Positions 27,886 through 37,113 of a stretch of 64,000 nt of DNA are shown piece by piece. Source of the DNA: Klebsiella pneumoniae (GTDB lineage: Bacteria > Pseudomonadota > Gammaproteobacteria > Pseudomonadales > UBA5518); contig CAMAXE010000014.1 in the NCBI GenBank assembly GCA_945862145.1, positions 49,394 through 113,393 of the forward strand, read 5' to 3'. Within the stretch, counting starts at the first letter, position 1, and each line of letters begins with the position of its first letter. Both the position numbers and the translations under genes were made by a program. Below the pieces are notes generated by a model. It had not been told where the DNA came from. It saw only the letters and a program-made list of their open reading frames with translations, and searched no databases.

Positions 27886-27975
27886 GCCATCCTGGGGGTG
27901 GGAATCACCTGAGACACCGGCACGGCCGGTGAACCCCTCGAACCTGATCCGGATAATGCCGGCGAAGGGATAGGA
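27886..27975 (+). promoter_or_regulatory. TPP riboswitch (THI element)
   Basis: The conserved core is complete: a GGGG-rich P1/P2 start (27893-27898), CTGAGA (27909-27914), then CCTGAT (27943-27948), GGATAATGCC (27951-27960) and GGCGAAGGGA (27961-27970). A short P3 hairpin CCGGC/GCCGG lies between. It precedes a TonB receptor, PnuT and a kinase, so TPP should repress thiamine import. About 80 bases remain before the receptor ATG; there is a GGAAGCTTCC palindrome but no U-tract terminator, so control may be on translation. Confidence 0.95.
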
Positions 27976-28057
27976 AGCTTCCGCGGCCCGCGCCCTTGCG
28001 TTGTGCCGTTTTCTCCCTCTCCGTCGTCCCTCCGGATCTTCAGCACAGGAGTTCCGG

Positions 28058-30205
28058 ATGTCGTACGCGTTCCGCTTTATCCGACTCGGCAGCTATGCCC
28101 TTGTCGCGGCGTTGCTATTGCTGGCCACAACCGTCCGCGCTGAAGGCATCGAGGAAATCCGCGTCACTGCCCGCCTGCGCGAGGCGCCGGTCGCGGCGGT
28201 GCCGGCCAGTGTTACTGTCTTGCCGGCGGCGGCCATCCGCGCGCGGCAGGCGCAGCATCTGCAGGAGATGCTGGATGCTGCCCCCAACGTGAATTTCAGC
28301 CAGGGCGCCTCGCGCGGGCGCTTCATGCAGGTGCGCGGCATCGGCGAGCGCAGCCAGTTCGTGGATCCGGTGGATCCCGCGGTCGGGCTTTACATAGACG
28401 GCATCGACTTCAGCGGACTGGGCAATGCGGGCACGCTCTTCGACGCCGCGCAGGTAGAGATCCTGCGCGGGCCGCAGGGCACCGCCTTCGGCGCTGGCGC
28501 TCTCGCGGGGCTCGTGAATATCCGCAGCATCAGCCCCACCGTCGATCCGGGTGTGCGCCTTCATGTGGGGGCCTCCGGGTACGGCGGCAGCACACTCGGC
28601 CTCGCCGCCGGCGGGCCGCTGGCACAGGGGCTGGCCGGGCGTCTTGCCATCGAGCGACACCGTTCCGATGGCTATCTGCGCAACAGCTACCTCGGGCGTG
28701 ACGATACCAACGCCATCGACGAGCTCACGGCCCGCGCACGCCTCGCGTGGGAGCCGGCCCCTGAGCTCTCGCTCGGTCTCACCGCGATGCGCGTGGATGC
28801 CGGCAACGGCTACGACGCCTTTTCGCTCGACAACACGCGTCACACGCTCTCCGACCAGCCCGGCAAGGACCGGCAGACCAGCGATGCGCTGGCCTTTGAT
28901 GCCGCATGGCGCGGCATGGATGCCGCCGAGATCCGCCTGCTCGCCACCTGGAGCCGCTCGGAGCTCGACTACGGCTACGACGAGGACTGGTCCTGGCCGG
29001 GCATATGCGCCGGCGCCCCCTGCGAGGGTTACGAATACGCGAGTACCGATCGCTACATCCGTGATGTCGATGCCCGCAGCATCGATCTGCGCGCGCTGTC
29101 GCGTGGTGATGGCCGGCTGGGCTGGGTCGCGGGTGTCTACGCGTGGCGCCGGGATACCTCGCTCGACCGGCGGTTCTTCGATTTTGCCGCGGGCTACCCG
29201 CCGCCTGCCGCACGTTTTGCCAGCGATTACGATGCCTCGCGTGATGCGGTCTACGGCGAACTCAATCTGCAGGCTACGGAGCGCCTGACGCTGGTGGCGG
29301 GTTTGCGCGCCGAGCGCTTCGAGGCGAATTACGCCGACAGCCTTGGCGTGGCCGCGAAGCCCGCCGACACGCTGTTCGGCGGGCAGGCGAGCGCGCAGTA
29401 CGCCCTTGGCGACGCGGCGATGGTCTACGCGCAGGTAGCGCGCGGCTTCAAGGCCGGCGGTGTGAACGGCGAGGCGATCGGCAAGGCCCGCCAAGCGGCG
29501 CTGTCGCCCTCGATCATCGCCTTTCTCGAGCAGCGCACCGAGTTTGCAGCCGAGGCGCTGTGGAACTACGAGCTCGGCTGGAAGACGCGCTTTGCCGATG
29601 ACCGCGCAAGGCTCGCGCTGTCGCTCTTCGCCATGGCGCGTAAGGATGTGCAGCTGAAGGCCTGGTACAACGAGGGCCCCCAGTTCGTGGGTTACACCGA
29701 CAACGCCGCGACCGGCGAGAACCGTGGCCTGGAACTGGAGCTTGGCTGGCAACCCGCGGACACCCTTGATCTGGAATTCGCGCTCGGCCTGCTCGACACG
29801 CAGATTGACGGCTTCGTTGCCAACGACCCCGATCTCGGCTTCGTCGACAAGAGCGGTCGTGACCAGGCGCAGGCCCCGAACTGGCAGTTCCACGCTGCCG
29901 GCGAGTGGCGTTTCGCGCCGCGGTTTTTCGCGCGGGTCGAGTACGAGGGCAAGGATGCCTACTATCTCTCCGACTCCGACGACGAGCGCAGCGAGGCCTT
30001 CGGCCTGCTGCACCTTGCCGCCGGTTATCGCCGCGCCGGGCTGGAGTTCACGGCCTGGGTGCGCAACGCCCTCGACAAGGACTACGTGGTGCACGGTTTC
30101 TATTTCGGTAACGATCCGCGCAAGTTCTACGTGAACGAACCCTATTATCAGTTCGGCGCACCCCGCGTGGCGGGTGTCACCGTCGATTACCACTTCGGAG
30201 GTTGA
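28058..30205 (+). CDS. TonB-dependent outer-membrane receptor, probably for thiamine
   Basis: 715 aa. Signal peptide to about residue 28 (TTVRAEG), TonB box IEEIRVTA at 31-38, plug domain with QEMLDAAPNVNFSQG and VEILRGPQGTAFGAGALAG (to about 160), then a beta-barrel ending in VDYHFGG. The ATG at 28058 follows AGGAG. Thiamine as ligand is inferred from the TPP riboswitch in front and the PnuT gene behind. It would be powered by a Ton system such as the one at 6.5-14 kb. Confidence 0.9.
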   Translation: MSYAFRFIRLGSYALVAALLLLATTVRAEGIEEIRVTARLREAPVAAVPASVTVLPAAAIRARQAQHLQEMLDAAPNVNFSQGASRGRFMQVRGIGERSQFVDPVDPAVGLYIDGIDFSGLGNAGTLFDAAQVEILRGPQGTAFGAGALAGLVNIRSISPTVDPGVRLHVGASGYGGSTLGLAAGGPLAQGLAGRLAIERHRSDGYLRNSYLGRDDTNAIDELTARARLAWEPAPELSLGLTAMRVDAGNGYDAFSLDNTRHTLSDQPGKDRQTSDALAFDAAWRGMDAAEIRLLATWSRSELDYGYDEDWSWPGICAGAPCEGYEYASTDRYIRDVDARSIDLRALSRGDGRLGWVAGVYAWRRDTSLDRRFFDFAAGYPPPAARFASDYDASRDAVYGELNLQATERLTLVAGLRAERFEANYADSLGVAAKPADTLFGGQASAQYALGDAAMVYAQVARGFKAGGVNGEAIGKARQAALSPSIIAFLEQRTEFAAEALWNYELGWKTRFADDRARLALSLFAMARKDVQLKAWYNEGPQFVGYTDNAATGENRGLELELGWQPADTLDLEFALGLLDTQIDGFVANDPDLGFVDKSGRDQAQAPNWQFHAAGEWRFAPRFFARVEYEGKDAYYLSDSDDERSEAFGLLHLAAGYRRAGLEFTAWVRNALDKDYVVHGFYFGNDPRKFYVNEPYYQFGAPRVAGVTVDYHFGG

Positions 30206-30831
30206 TGCCGGTGGCCTCTGCTCTCGACTGGCTTCTGGCGCAGGACCCGTGGGAGGCCCTGGCGGTAGTGCTTGCGCTCGCCTACCTGCTGCTGGCCGTG
30301 CGCGAGAACACCTGGTGCTGGGCGGCTGCCTTCGCGAGCACGCTGATCTACCTGTTCCTGTTCTGGCAGGGCCGGCTCTACATGCAGTCGGCGCTGCAGG
30401 CCTATTACCTCGTGATGGCCGTGTACGGCTGGTGGAGTTGGCGCGGCGGTGGGGCGGGCGATGGCGCGCTGCCGATCACGCGGCGGCCCTTGCGATGGCA
30501 TCTGGCGTGGATTGCGGGCGTGTGCGTCGCTGCAGCGTTGAACGGCGCGATCCTCGCGCGCTACACCGAGGCCGCTCTGCCCTGGGGTGATGCGCTGGCC
30601 GCCTGGGGCAGCCTGCTCGCCACCTGGATGGTGACGCGCAAGATCCTCGAGAACTGGCACTGGTGGTTCGTGATCGACGGGCTTTCCCTGTACCTGTGCG
30701 TGGAGCGTGGTCTATACCTTACGGGCGGTTTGTTCCTTGCCTACCTCGTGATCGTCGTCTTCGGATACCTACGCTGGCGTAAACACTATCTTGAACAACT
30801 CCCGGCGACCGTTGCCCCGCGCCCTGGCTGA
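30205..30831 (+). CDS. pnuT: PnuC-family transporter, probable thiamine transporter PnuT
   Basis: 208 aa, about seven membrane helices. The PnuC family segments REN(T)WCW, YYLVMAVYGWWSW and the C-terminal MVTRKILENWHWWFVIDGL are clear. PnuC proteins take up NMN-riboside, riboflavin or thiamine; the TPP riboswitch and receptor point to thiamine (PnuT). ATG at 30205 overlaps the receptor stop by one base (TGATG), so it is coupled. Confidence 0.88.
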   Translation: MPVASALDWLLAQDPWEALAVVLALAYLLLAVRENTWCWAAAFASTLIYLFLFWQGRLYMQSALQAYYLVMAVYGWWSWRGGGAGDGALPITRRPLRWHLAWIAGVCVAAALNGAILARYTEAALPWGDALAAWGSLLATWMVTRKILENWHWWFVIDGLSLYLCVERGLYLTGGLFLAYLVIVVFGYLRWRKHYLEQLPATVAPRPG

Positions 30832-31687
30832 ACTCTTTACCCGCTGGGAGCCGCCGGGTGAGGGCGGCACACCCGAGCTCGAGGCCGTGTTCAGCGCCGG
30901 CCACAGCAACCGTACTTTCTTGATGCGTCGCGGCGAACGGCGCTTCGTGGTGCGTCTCGCCGATCGCTCGGCTGCTGCGCTCGGTGTGGACCGCGCGGCC
31001 GAGCAGAAGGTGCTTGCCTGTGTCGAGCGACTCGGCATCGGCGCGCCGGTGCTCTTCTGCGAGCCGCAAACAGGCACCCTGGTGACCGACTACCTCGAGT
31101 CGCGGGCGGTGCGCATCGAGGGCATCGGGGCCGAGCAGGTCATCGACCGCCTCGCCACGGCGCTGCACGCGCTGCACGCGCAGGAGCTCGACATTCCGGC
31201 GGTCAATATCGCCGACCGCATCCGCAGTTACGCGCGTGACCTGCAGTCCGAGGATCCGGTCCGCTGGCCGCGGGCGCGGCGGCTGTTGTCCTCGTGCCGG
31301 TTGGTGATGGAGCAGTACCGCTTCGGTCGCAAGCTCCAGGCGCTGTGCCACAACGATCTGGTGGCGCCGAACATTCTCGACACCGATGCGGGCATCCGGA
31401 TTCTCGATTGGGAATACGCCGCCCGCGGTGATCCCTTTTTCGATCTGGCCACGCTGGTCGAGGATCACGGCCTCACGGCGATCGATCGCAACCAGCTGCT
31501 GCTTGCCTACGGCGAGATGGGTGATGCCGCGCTTGAGCGGCTCTACCGCGCCCGCGTGCTCTATCGTTTGTTGAGCGCGCTGTGGTTCCTGCTGCGTCAT
31601 CGCACCGCGAAGCCCGACACCATCCCGGCGCTGCTGCGCCACGAGCAGGCGCTGGAGCAGTTGCTGCGGCGGGGCCCGGAGGATTGA
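30791..31687 (+). CDS. APH/choline-kinase-fold phosphotransferase, probable thiamine kinase
   Basis: 298 aa. The aminoglycoside phosphotransferase/choline kinase fold is shown by AGHSNRTFLMRRGERRFVVR (nucleotide loop), LCHNDLVAPNIL (catalytic Asp, Brenner motif) and ILDWEYAARGDPFFDLA (metal-binding Asp). In a TPP-riboswitch operon after PnuT, thiamine is the best substrate guess, which would trap it inside the cell; choline or ethanolamine remains possible. TTG start at 30791 overlaps pnuT by 41 bases; a later start is possible because the first residues are not conserved. Confidence 0.82.
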   Translation: MNNSRRPLPRALAELFTRWEPPGEGGTPELEAVFSAGHSNRTFLMRRGERRFVVRLADRSAAALGVDRAAEQKVLACVERLGIGAPVLFCEPQTGTLVTDYLESRAVRIEGIGAEQVIDRLATALHALHAQELDIPAVNIADRIRSYARDLQSEDPVRWPRARRLLSSCRLVMEQYRFGRKLQALCHNDLVAPNILDTDAGIRILDWEYAARGDPFFDLATLVEDHGLTAIDRNQLLLAYGEMGDAALERLYRARVLYRLLSALWFLLRHRTAKPDTIPALLRHEQALEQLLRRGPED

Positions 31688-31877
31688 AGCTGCGGAACGG
31701 CAGCGTCTCTCCTTGGTTGAGCAGTGCATCCACCAGAGGCTCGTTTGCTCGGGGCGGTGGCGCGCGTAGGAGAGTCCACCGGCGGCTTTCCGACCGTGTG
31801 CATGCATCGGCTGTGCGCCCTTGCGCTAGCGGGTGACGCCAGTCTGCGGTCCAACGTCGAGATCTTCGACCCCCTGC

Positions 31878-31886
31878 TGCTATCAT
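31878..31886 (+). promoter_or_regulatory. Candidate extended -10 promoter of the HEPN/MNT pair
   Basis: TGCTATCAT, an extended -10 box 48 bases before hepT, in a 247-base gap that otherwise holds nothing I can name. Confidence 0.35.
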
Positions 31887-31934
31887 CCGCCTCGTAACCC
31901 AGCCAGGCGAGTTGGTCACTAGGGGTAACACCGG

Positions 31935-32324
31935 ATGAACGCGCAACGACTGCATGAGCGCATCGAGGACTACCAGCGCGCCACCCGCCAGCTGGCCAAG
32001 GCCTTGGCGCGCCCGCTGGACGAATTCATGCGTGATTCCGTGATCCAGCGGTTCGAGGTTGCCTACGAGCTTGCCTGGAAAATGCTCAAGCTGCGCCTCG
32101 AGCAGGAGGGCGTGGCGGCGGGTACGCCGAGGCAGGTTCTGCAGGCTGCGTTGCAGGCCGGCTTCATCACCGATGGCAACACCTGGACCGAACTGCAGGC
32201 CAACCGCAATCTCACTACCCACACCTACGACGAGGCGCTGGCGCAGCGGGTGTATGAGTTCGTACAGCGGGAGGGTCTGGCGCTGTTCGAACAACTGGCG
32301 CGGCGGGCGGACGAGTGGAACTGA
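31935..32324 (+). CDS. hepT: HEPN-domain toxin HepT (HI0074 family)
   Basis: 129 aa, all helical. It carries the RX4HXY motif as RNLTTHTY near residue 90, the RNase/active and modification site of HEPN toxins; FEVAYELAWKMLKLRLEQEG is typical of the HI0074 branch. In type VII systems the partner MNT protein adenylylates the Tyr and silences the toxin. It overlaps the nucleotidyltransferase gene by ten bases. Function is assigned by family; activity of this pair is untested. Confidence 0.88.
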   Translation: MNAQRLHERIEDYQRATRQLAKALARPLDEFMRDSVIQRFEVAYELAWKMLKLRLEQEGVAAGTPRQVLQAALQAGFITDGNTWTELQANRNLTTHTYDEALAQRVYEFVQREGLALFEQLARRADEWN

Positions 32325-32656
32325 GCGCCAGAACCGGACTTTCTGTCTCGTTGCTCGAGCAACTGCGGGATGTGTTCGGCCGGTACCCCGAAGTCCACCA
32401 AGTCGTGATCTACGGGTCGCGCGCAAACGGCAGCTACAAGCCCGGGTCGGATATCGACCTCGCGGTGTTTGCAGACGACATCAGTTCAATCCGCTTTGCG
32501 TACTTATGGGGCGAACTCGAGGAGTTGCCGCTGATATTCACGCTGGACGTGGTGCACTGGGACACCTTGAGCAACGCCCGATTAAAGCAGCGGATAGTGG
32601 ACGAGGGTGTTCCTCTCCTGCCATCGCGAACGCCCGAGAGACACGCTCGGGCCTGA
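32315..32656 (+). CDS. mntA: MNT-domain nucleotidyltransferase antitoxin MntA (HI0073 family)
   Basis: 113 aa. The minimal nucleotidyltransferase motif GSX10DXD reads GSRANGSYKPGSDID, with a third acidic residue in FTLDVVHW. GTG start inside the end of hepT. It is expected to modify HepT with AMP. The pair is compact and intact, with convergent chrA 89 bases after it. Confidence 0.88.
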   Translation: MELSARTGLSVSLLEQLRDVFGRYPEVHQVVIYGSRANGSYKPGSDIDLAVFADDISSIRFAYLWGELEELPLIFTLDVVHWDTLSNARLKQRIVDEGVPLLPSRTPERHARA

Positions 32657-32745
32657 CCTGCACAAGGCGGCCGCCGCATTGCGACACGACGCCGTGCGCT
32701 TTGTGCCGGGCGTGGAATTGCGCCGGCGGATCGCCCGCTCCGGAC

Positions 32746-34101
32746 TCAGCGCAGCATCGACACCAACAGGCCGCTTAGCGCGCAGACCGCCAGCACCTCG
32801 ATCACGCCCCGCTTGTAGTGCAGCAGCGCGATGGCTGAGGCGCTCGCGAGCAGCGCCGCCGGCCAATCAAAGCCGCCATCGAAGCCCTTGGGCCACAGCA
32901 CGTGCCAGGCGAAGAACAGCGCGAGGTTGAGTATTACCCCCACCACTGCGGCCGTGATCGCCGAGAGCGGCGCGCTGAATCCCAGCTTGCCGTGGGTGGA
33001 TTCGATCAGCGGTGCTCCTGCCAGGATGAACACAAACGATGGCAGGAAGGTGAACCACGTGACCAGCACTGCCGCGAGCGCGGCGCCCGCTGCAGCGTGC
33101 TCCGGGCCTAGCGGCAGGGCGCCCCATGCGCCCACGAAGGCCACGAAGGCCACCACCATGATGAGCGGCCCCGGCGTGGTCTCGCCGAGCGCCAGCCCAT
33201 CGATCATCTGCGTGGCTCCCAGCCACCCGAACTGCAGCACGGCGCCCTGATACACATAGGGCAGCACCGCATAGGCGCCACCGAACGTGAGTAACGCGGC
33301 CTTGGTGAAGAACCAGCCCATCTGCGTGTAGATGTGTTGCCAGCCGAAAGTGGTGGTGAGCGTCAGCATCGGCGCCAGCCAGGCCAGCGTCCCGATGATA
33401 AGCACCACCGCGAGCCGGTCGCGGCGGAACTGCGTGTGCGGGGCGAGCGGCGTGTCGTCATCGATCACGGCAGGGCCGTAGCTCGCCGCGCTCGCGCCAT
33501 GACCGCCACCCCTGAACATCGATGGCGCGAATCGCGCGCCGGCAATGCCGACCAGCGCCGCGCCGAGCACGATGGCCGGAAACGGCAGGTGCAGCACGAA
33601 GATCGCGAGGAAAGCCGCCACCGCGACTGCGCGGAGCAGGTTGTTGCGAAGTGAACGCGAGCCGATGCGCCAGGCAGCCTGCAGCACTATGGCCGTCACG
33701 GCAGGCTTAATGCCGTAGAAGAGCCCCGCCACCAGTGGCGTGTCCCCCAGCGTTACGTAGATCCACGACAGCGCCACCAGGATGAACAGCGAGGGCAGCA
33801 CGAACAGCACGCCCGCTACCACGCCACCCACACTTCCGTGCAGCAGCCAGCCGATATAGGTGGCGAGCTGCTGCGCCTCGGGGCCCGGCAGCAGCATGCA
33901 GTAGTTCAATGCATGCAGGAATCGCTTCTCGCCGATCCAGCGGCGCCGCTCCACGAGCTCGGTGTGCATCAGCGCGATCTGCCCCGCGGGTCCGCCGAAA
34001 CTGAGGAACCCCAGCTGCAGCCAGAAGCGCAGTGCATCGCCGAATCCGGGGTGAGCCGGGCGCGGCTCGTGTGGCCGTGATTGCTGCTCCGTATCCGTCA
34101 T
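32746..34101 (-). CDS. chrA: Chromate transporter ChrA (CHR family, two-domain)
   Basis: 451 aa with two homologous CHR halves and about ten to twelve membrane helices. The N-terminal half begins LSFGGPAGQIALMHTELVERR and MLLPGPEAQQLATYIG; the second half repeats LTFGGAYAVLPYVYQGAV and GLALGETTPGPLIMVVAFV. The family exports chromate. It is ten bases downstream of the CNNM-like gene on the minus strand, probably cotranscribed. Confidence 0.93.
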   Translation of the reverse strand: MTDTEQQSRPHEPRPAHPGFGDALRFWLQLGFLSFGGPAGQIALMHTELVERRRWIGEKRFLHALNYCMLLPGPEAQQLATYIGWLLHGSVGGVVAGVLFVLPSLFILVALSWIYVTLGDTPLVAGLFYGIKPAVTAIVLQAAWRIGSRSLRNNLLRAVAVAAFLAIFVLHLPFPAIVLGAALVGIAGARFAPSMFRGGGHGASAASYGPAVIDDDTPLAPHTQFRRDRLAVVLIIGTLAWLAPMLTLTTTFGWQHIYTQMGWFFTKAALLTFGGAYAVLPYVYQGAVLQFGWLGATQMIDGLALGETTPGPLIMVVAFVAFVGAWGALPLGPEHAAAGAALAAVLVTWFTFLPSFVFILAGAPLIESTHGKLGFSAPLSAITAAVVGVILNLALFFAWHVLWPKGFDGGFDWPAALLASASAIALLHYKRGVIEVLAVCALSGLLVSMLR

Positions 34102-34111
34102 GGCTGCAATC

Positions 34112-35401
34112 CTAGGGCGCGTGGTTCAGCGTGGATGCCAGCACTTTGTCGATGCGCTTGCCGTCCATGTCGACGATCTCGAAGCGCCAGTCTTCCCAGT
34201 TGACTGCATCGGTCTCCCGCGGGATCCGGCCCAGCAGCAACAGCATCATGCCGCTCAGGGTGTGGTAACGCCCGCGGTCCTCTTCGGGCACGGCGTCCAG
34301 CGCGAGCAGGTCCTTCAGTTCCGGTAGCGGGATCTGGCCGTCGAGCAGCCAGGAACCGTCCTCGCGCTGCACGGCCTGCTGGTCGTCGGGGTCGCGGTGA
34401 TGAAACTCGCCCGTGATGGCCTCGATCAGGTCGTGGAGCGTGACGATGCCCTCGACATCGCCGTACTCCGACACCACGAACGCCATGCGCAGCGAGGAAC
34501 TGCGGAACCGCTCTAGCAGTTCCATGCCGGTAAGGCTCTCCGGGATGAAAAGTGCGGTCTGCACGTGGGCCGTGAGACTGCGATCGTTGCCGAGCAATAC
34601 GCCCGAGAGCCACCGCCTTGCGTCCACGACGCCAAGCAGTTTTTCCAGCCCGCCCTCTACCACCGGGAACGCCGAGTAGCGCGATGCCGCCACCAGCGCC
34701 AGGTTCTGCTCGAAGGGCTGCTGGGCATCCAGGCACACCACATCGGCGCGCGGCACCATCAGCGAGGCGATCGGGCGGTCATCCAGGCGGAACACATTGC
34801 GCACCATCGCATGCTCCTGTGTCTCGATGATGCCTGCGCTGGTGCCCTCGGCGATGACGGCGTGGATCTCCTCCTCGGTCACGGTGAGCACACCCGTTTC
34901 CTTTACGCCGAGGAGCCGCAGGATCAGTTGCGTCGACACCGTTAGCAGCCAGACAAAGGGTTTGGTGAGCAGCGCCAGCCATTCGATGGGCCGTGCCACC
35001 AGGCGGGCGAGCCGTTCCGGGTGGGTCTGGCCGATGCGCTTGGGAACGAGTTCCCCGATGACAATGGTGAAGTAGGTGATGGTGAGCACCACCAGGCCGG
35101 TGGCGAGGTAACGCGCATAAGCAGTCGGAACGTGCAGCCCTTCCAACCAGTGTGAGAGCGGCTCGGCGAGCGCCGCCTCGCCCACGATGCCGTTCAGCAC
35201 GCCGATCAGCGTGATGCCGATCTGGATGGTCGACAGGAAGCGGTTGGGGTTCTGACCGAGTGCCACCGCGGCCGCGGCGCCGCGGTCGCCGTCATCGATG
35301 TGGCGCTGCATCCGCGTCTTGCGCGCGGTGACCAGCGAGATTTCTGACATCGCGAAGAGCCCGTTCAACAGGATGAGCCCGGCGAGCAGCAGGATTTCCA
35401 T
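34112..35401 (-). CDS. CNNM/CorC-type integral membrane protein (DUF21, CBS pair, CorC domain)
   Basis: 429 aa. DUF21 membrane domain (1-180) starting LLAGLILLNGLFAMSEISLV, a CBS pair (about 210-330) including PRADVVCLDAQQPFEQN and DVEGIVTLHDLIEAITGE, and a CorC_HlyC end (345-429). Family members are implicated in magnesium/cobalt efflux and were once annotated as hemolysins. ATG at 35401. It is upstream of chrA. Confidence 0.92.
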   Translation of the reverse strand: MEILLLAGLILLNGLFAMSEISLVTARKTRMQRHIDDGDRGAAAAVALGQNPNRFLSTIQIGITLIGVLNGIVGEAALAEPLSHWLEGLHVPTAYARYLATGLVVLTITYFTIVIGELVPKRIGQTHPERLARLVARPIEWLALLTKPFVWLLTVSTQLILRLLGVKETGVLTVTEEEIHAVIAEGTSAGIIETQEHAMVRNVFRLDDRPIASLMVPRADVVCLDAQQPFEQNLALVAASRYSAFPVVEGGLEKLLGVVDARRWLSGVLLGNDRSLTAHVQTALFIPESLTGMELLERFRSSSLRMAFVVSEYGDVEGIVTLHDLIEAITGEFHHRDPDDQQAVQREDGSWLLDGQIPLPELKDLLALDAVPEEDRGRYHTLSGMMLLLLGRIPRETDAVNWEDWRFEIVDMDGKRIDKVLASTLNHAP

Positions 35402-35686
35402 GGCAAGGTTTCCAGAGAGTGGCCCATTCTAGCTCGCGCGGCGCGTGTTCCAGTGAGTCCCTTGGTCTATGCCATTTTTACTCGGGGGCGGCGCCCGCAG
35501 CGGCAGCTCAAAAGTTTTGATTTTTGGGCTGCCCTGCAGACGCTGGATCTGATCGAAGGGCATGTGCTGGCGGGCGCAGAGCCGCCCTGAGGGTTCGGCA
35601 TGGCGGCGCGCCTTTCCCGCAAGTAGTGGCTCCGCATAGACTGAGCCCGTGACACTCTGCCAGCGAAGCCACCGAGATCCCATCCC

Positions 35687-36097
35687 ATGTCCGACCAGAC
35701 CCTGCCGCTTGCGCACCTCTACGCCCGCATCGCCGACGACCGTCGCTTCGATGAGTTTCACCGCGTGCTGGCGCCGCACTGCAGGATCAGTGGTCCGGGC
35801 TATGTGATGGACGGCCTGCCGGCCATCCTGCAGGGCATGGAGGTGCTGCGTCAGTACGACCGCACGTTCCACCTGGTGGGCAACCACACGGGCGAGTGGC
35901 AGGGCGAGGATCTGTTCATCGGGGAGACCTACTGCCTCGCCTCGCACGTGTACCTGCGCGAGGGGCAGGAATGGAAACTCGACATGGCCATTCGTTATCA
36001 GGATCGCATCGAGCGCTTGCCCGAGGGGCTGCGTTTTGCGGCGCGCGAGCTGAAGCTCGCGTATGTGCAGGACCTGCCGCTCTCGATGGTGCGTTGA
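35687..36097 (+). CDS. NTF2/SnoaL-like fold protein of unknown function
   Basis: 136 aa, soluble. The layout fits a cone-shaped NTF2-like (SnoaL/ketosteroid isomerase type) domain: LYARIADDRRFDEFHRVLAP, HLVGNHTGEWQGEDLFIGE and YCLASHVYLREGQEWKLDM. Such proteins include isomerases, dehydratases and accessory subunits; no catalytic set allows a choice. The 285 bases before it show no clear promoter. It stands alone. Confidence 0.75.
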   Translation: MSDQTLPLAHLYARIADDRRFDEFHRVLAPHCRISGPGYVMDGLPAILQGMEVLRQYDRTFHLVGNHTGEWQGEDLFIGETYCLASHVYLREGQEWKLDMAIRYQDRIERLPEGLRFAARELKLAYVQDLPLSMVR

Positions 36098-36166
36098 GAA
36101 CGACCACCCTTCAAGCGGGCGCTTCGAGCAGGTGAATTGAGATCCGGTGCAGCGCTGGGTGTGGTC

Positions 36167-36337
36167 TCAGCGCGGTGCGCGGAAATCCCGGTCGGGGCGC
36201 ATCTGGCCGCGCGCCAGCAGTTCGCGAATCACGCCGTCGCGCTCGCGCTTGTCCAGTTCAGCGGCGCGCAAACGTAGCAACTCCCAGAGTTTGCGATCAG
36301 AGAGATTCCCCGGTTCGATCCTGCGTGGCTGCTGCAT
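36167..36337 (-). CDS. Small hypothetical protein (56 aa)
   Basis: Charged, helical 56-residue frame (LSDRKLWELLRLRAAELDKR, ending RPDRDFRAPR). ATG at 36337 with AGGAG 11 bases upstream; a GTG at 36349 is also in frame. The codon choice looks like a real gene and no other frame is coding here, but I know no family. The other strand of the 368-base gap 36098-36465 holds only the pdxH promoter candidate. Confidence 0.5.
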   Translation of the reverse strand: MQQPRRIEPGNLSDRKLWELLRLRAAELDKRERDGVIRELLARGQMRPDRDFRAPR

Positions 36338-36424
36338 GCGGCCCATCACTCCTGTGAAAGTCCGCTTAAGCTAAGTTCGATTCATTACAGCCCGATGAAT
36401 CGAAAGCATGGTCGTTGGCGTATC

Positions 36425-36433
36425 TGCTAGGCT
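36425..36433 (+). promoter_or_regulatory. Candidate extended -10 promoter of pdxH
   Basis: TGCTAGGCT, 32 bases before the pdxH ATG, with the TGC extension seen at nrdR, ribA and hepT. The -10 core is a moderate match. Confidence 0.3.
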
Positions 36434-36465
36434 CGCAGCACTCGCGTTGGAGGCGTCGCTGACTC

Positions 36466-37101
36466 ATGGATCTGGAGGATTTTCGCCGGGATTATCTGGC
36501 CGCGGGTCTGGATCGTGCGGACCTCGATGCCTCGCCCTTCGTGCAGTTCGAACACTGGATGCAGCAGGCGATTGCCGCGGGCTTGCGTGATCCCACCGCC
36601 ATGTCGCTCGCCACCGTGGGGCCTGATGGCCGTCCGTGGCAGCGTTTTGTTTTGCTGAAGCACTGCGACGAGCGGGGCTTCGTGTTCTACACCAATCTCG
36701 AGAGCCGCAAGGCCACGCATATCGCGCAGAACCCGCGCGTCAGCCTGCATTTTCCGTGGTCTGATCTCGAGCGGCAGGTGACGATAGCGGGCACGGTGGA
36801 GCGTGTCTCCAGCGCCGAGGCGCTGCGCTATTTCCTCTCGCGCCCGCGCGACAGCCAGCTCGCGGCCTGGTCCTCGGCGCAGAGCCGGCGCTTGTCCTCG
36901 CGGCAGGTGCTCGAGGCGGAGTTCGCGCGCATGACGCAGAAATTCGCCAGTGGCAGCATCCCGCTGCCCTCGTTCTGGGGCGGGTTTCGCGTGGTGCCGG
37001 AGGCCTTTGAATTCTGGCAGGGTCGCCCCAGCCGTCTGCACGACCGCTTTGCCTACGAGCGCAGCGATGGGGGTTGGGGCATCGAGCGGCTCGCGCCCTG
37101 A
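36466..37101 (+). CDS. pdxH: Pyridoxine/pyridoxamine 5'-phosphate oxidase PdxH
   Basis: 211 aa, full length FMN enzyme that oxidises PNP or PMP to the cofactor PLP. FMN and substrate residues are in [39 protein letters not shown] and the C-terminal [18 protein letters not shown] with [12 protein letters not shown] at 36466. It converges with rlmJ, 12 bases apart. Confidence 0.96.
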   Translation: MDLEDFRRDYLAAGLDRADLDASPFVQFEHWMQQAIAAGLRDPTAMSLATVGPDGRPWQRFVLLKHCDERGFVFYTNLESRKATHIAQNPRVSLHFPWSDLERQVTIAGTVERVSSAEALRYFLSRPRDSQLAAWSSAQSRRLSSRQVLEAEFARMTQKFASGSIPLPSFWGGFRVVPEAFEFWQGRPSRLHDRFAYERSDGGWGIERLAP

Positions 37102-37113
37102 ACGTCTTGGCGA

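Noticed and set aside
28115..30193. 692-residue open frame on minus opposite the TonB receptor
   Set aside because: Antisense shadow of a gene with signal peptide, TonB box, plug and barrel.
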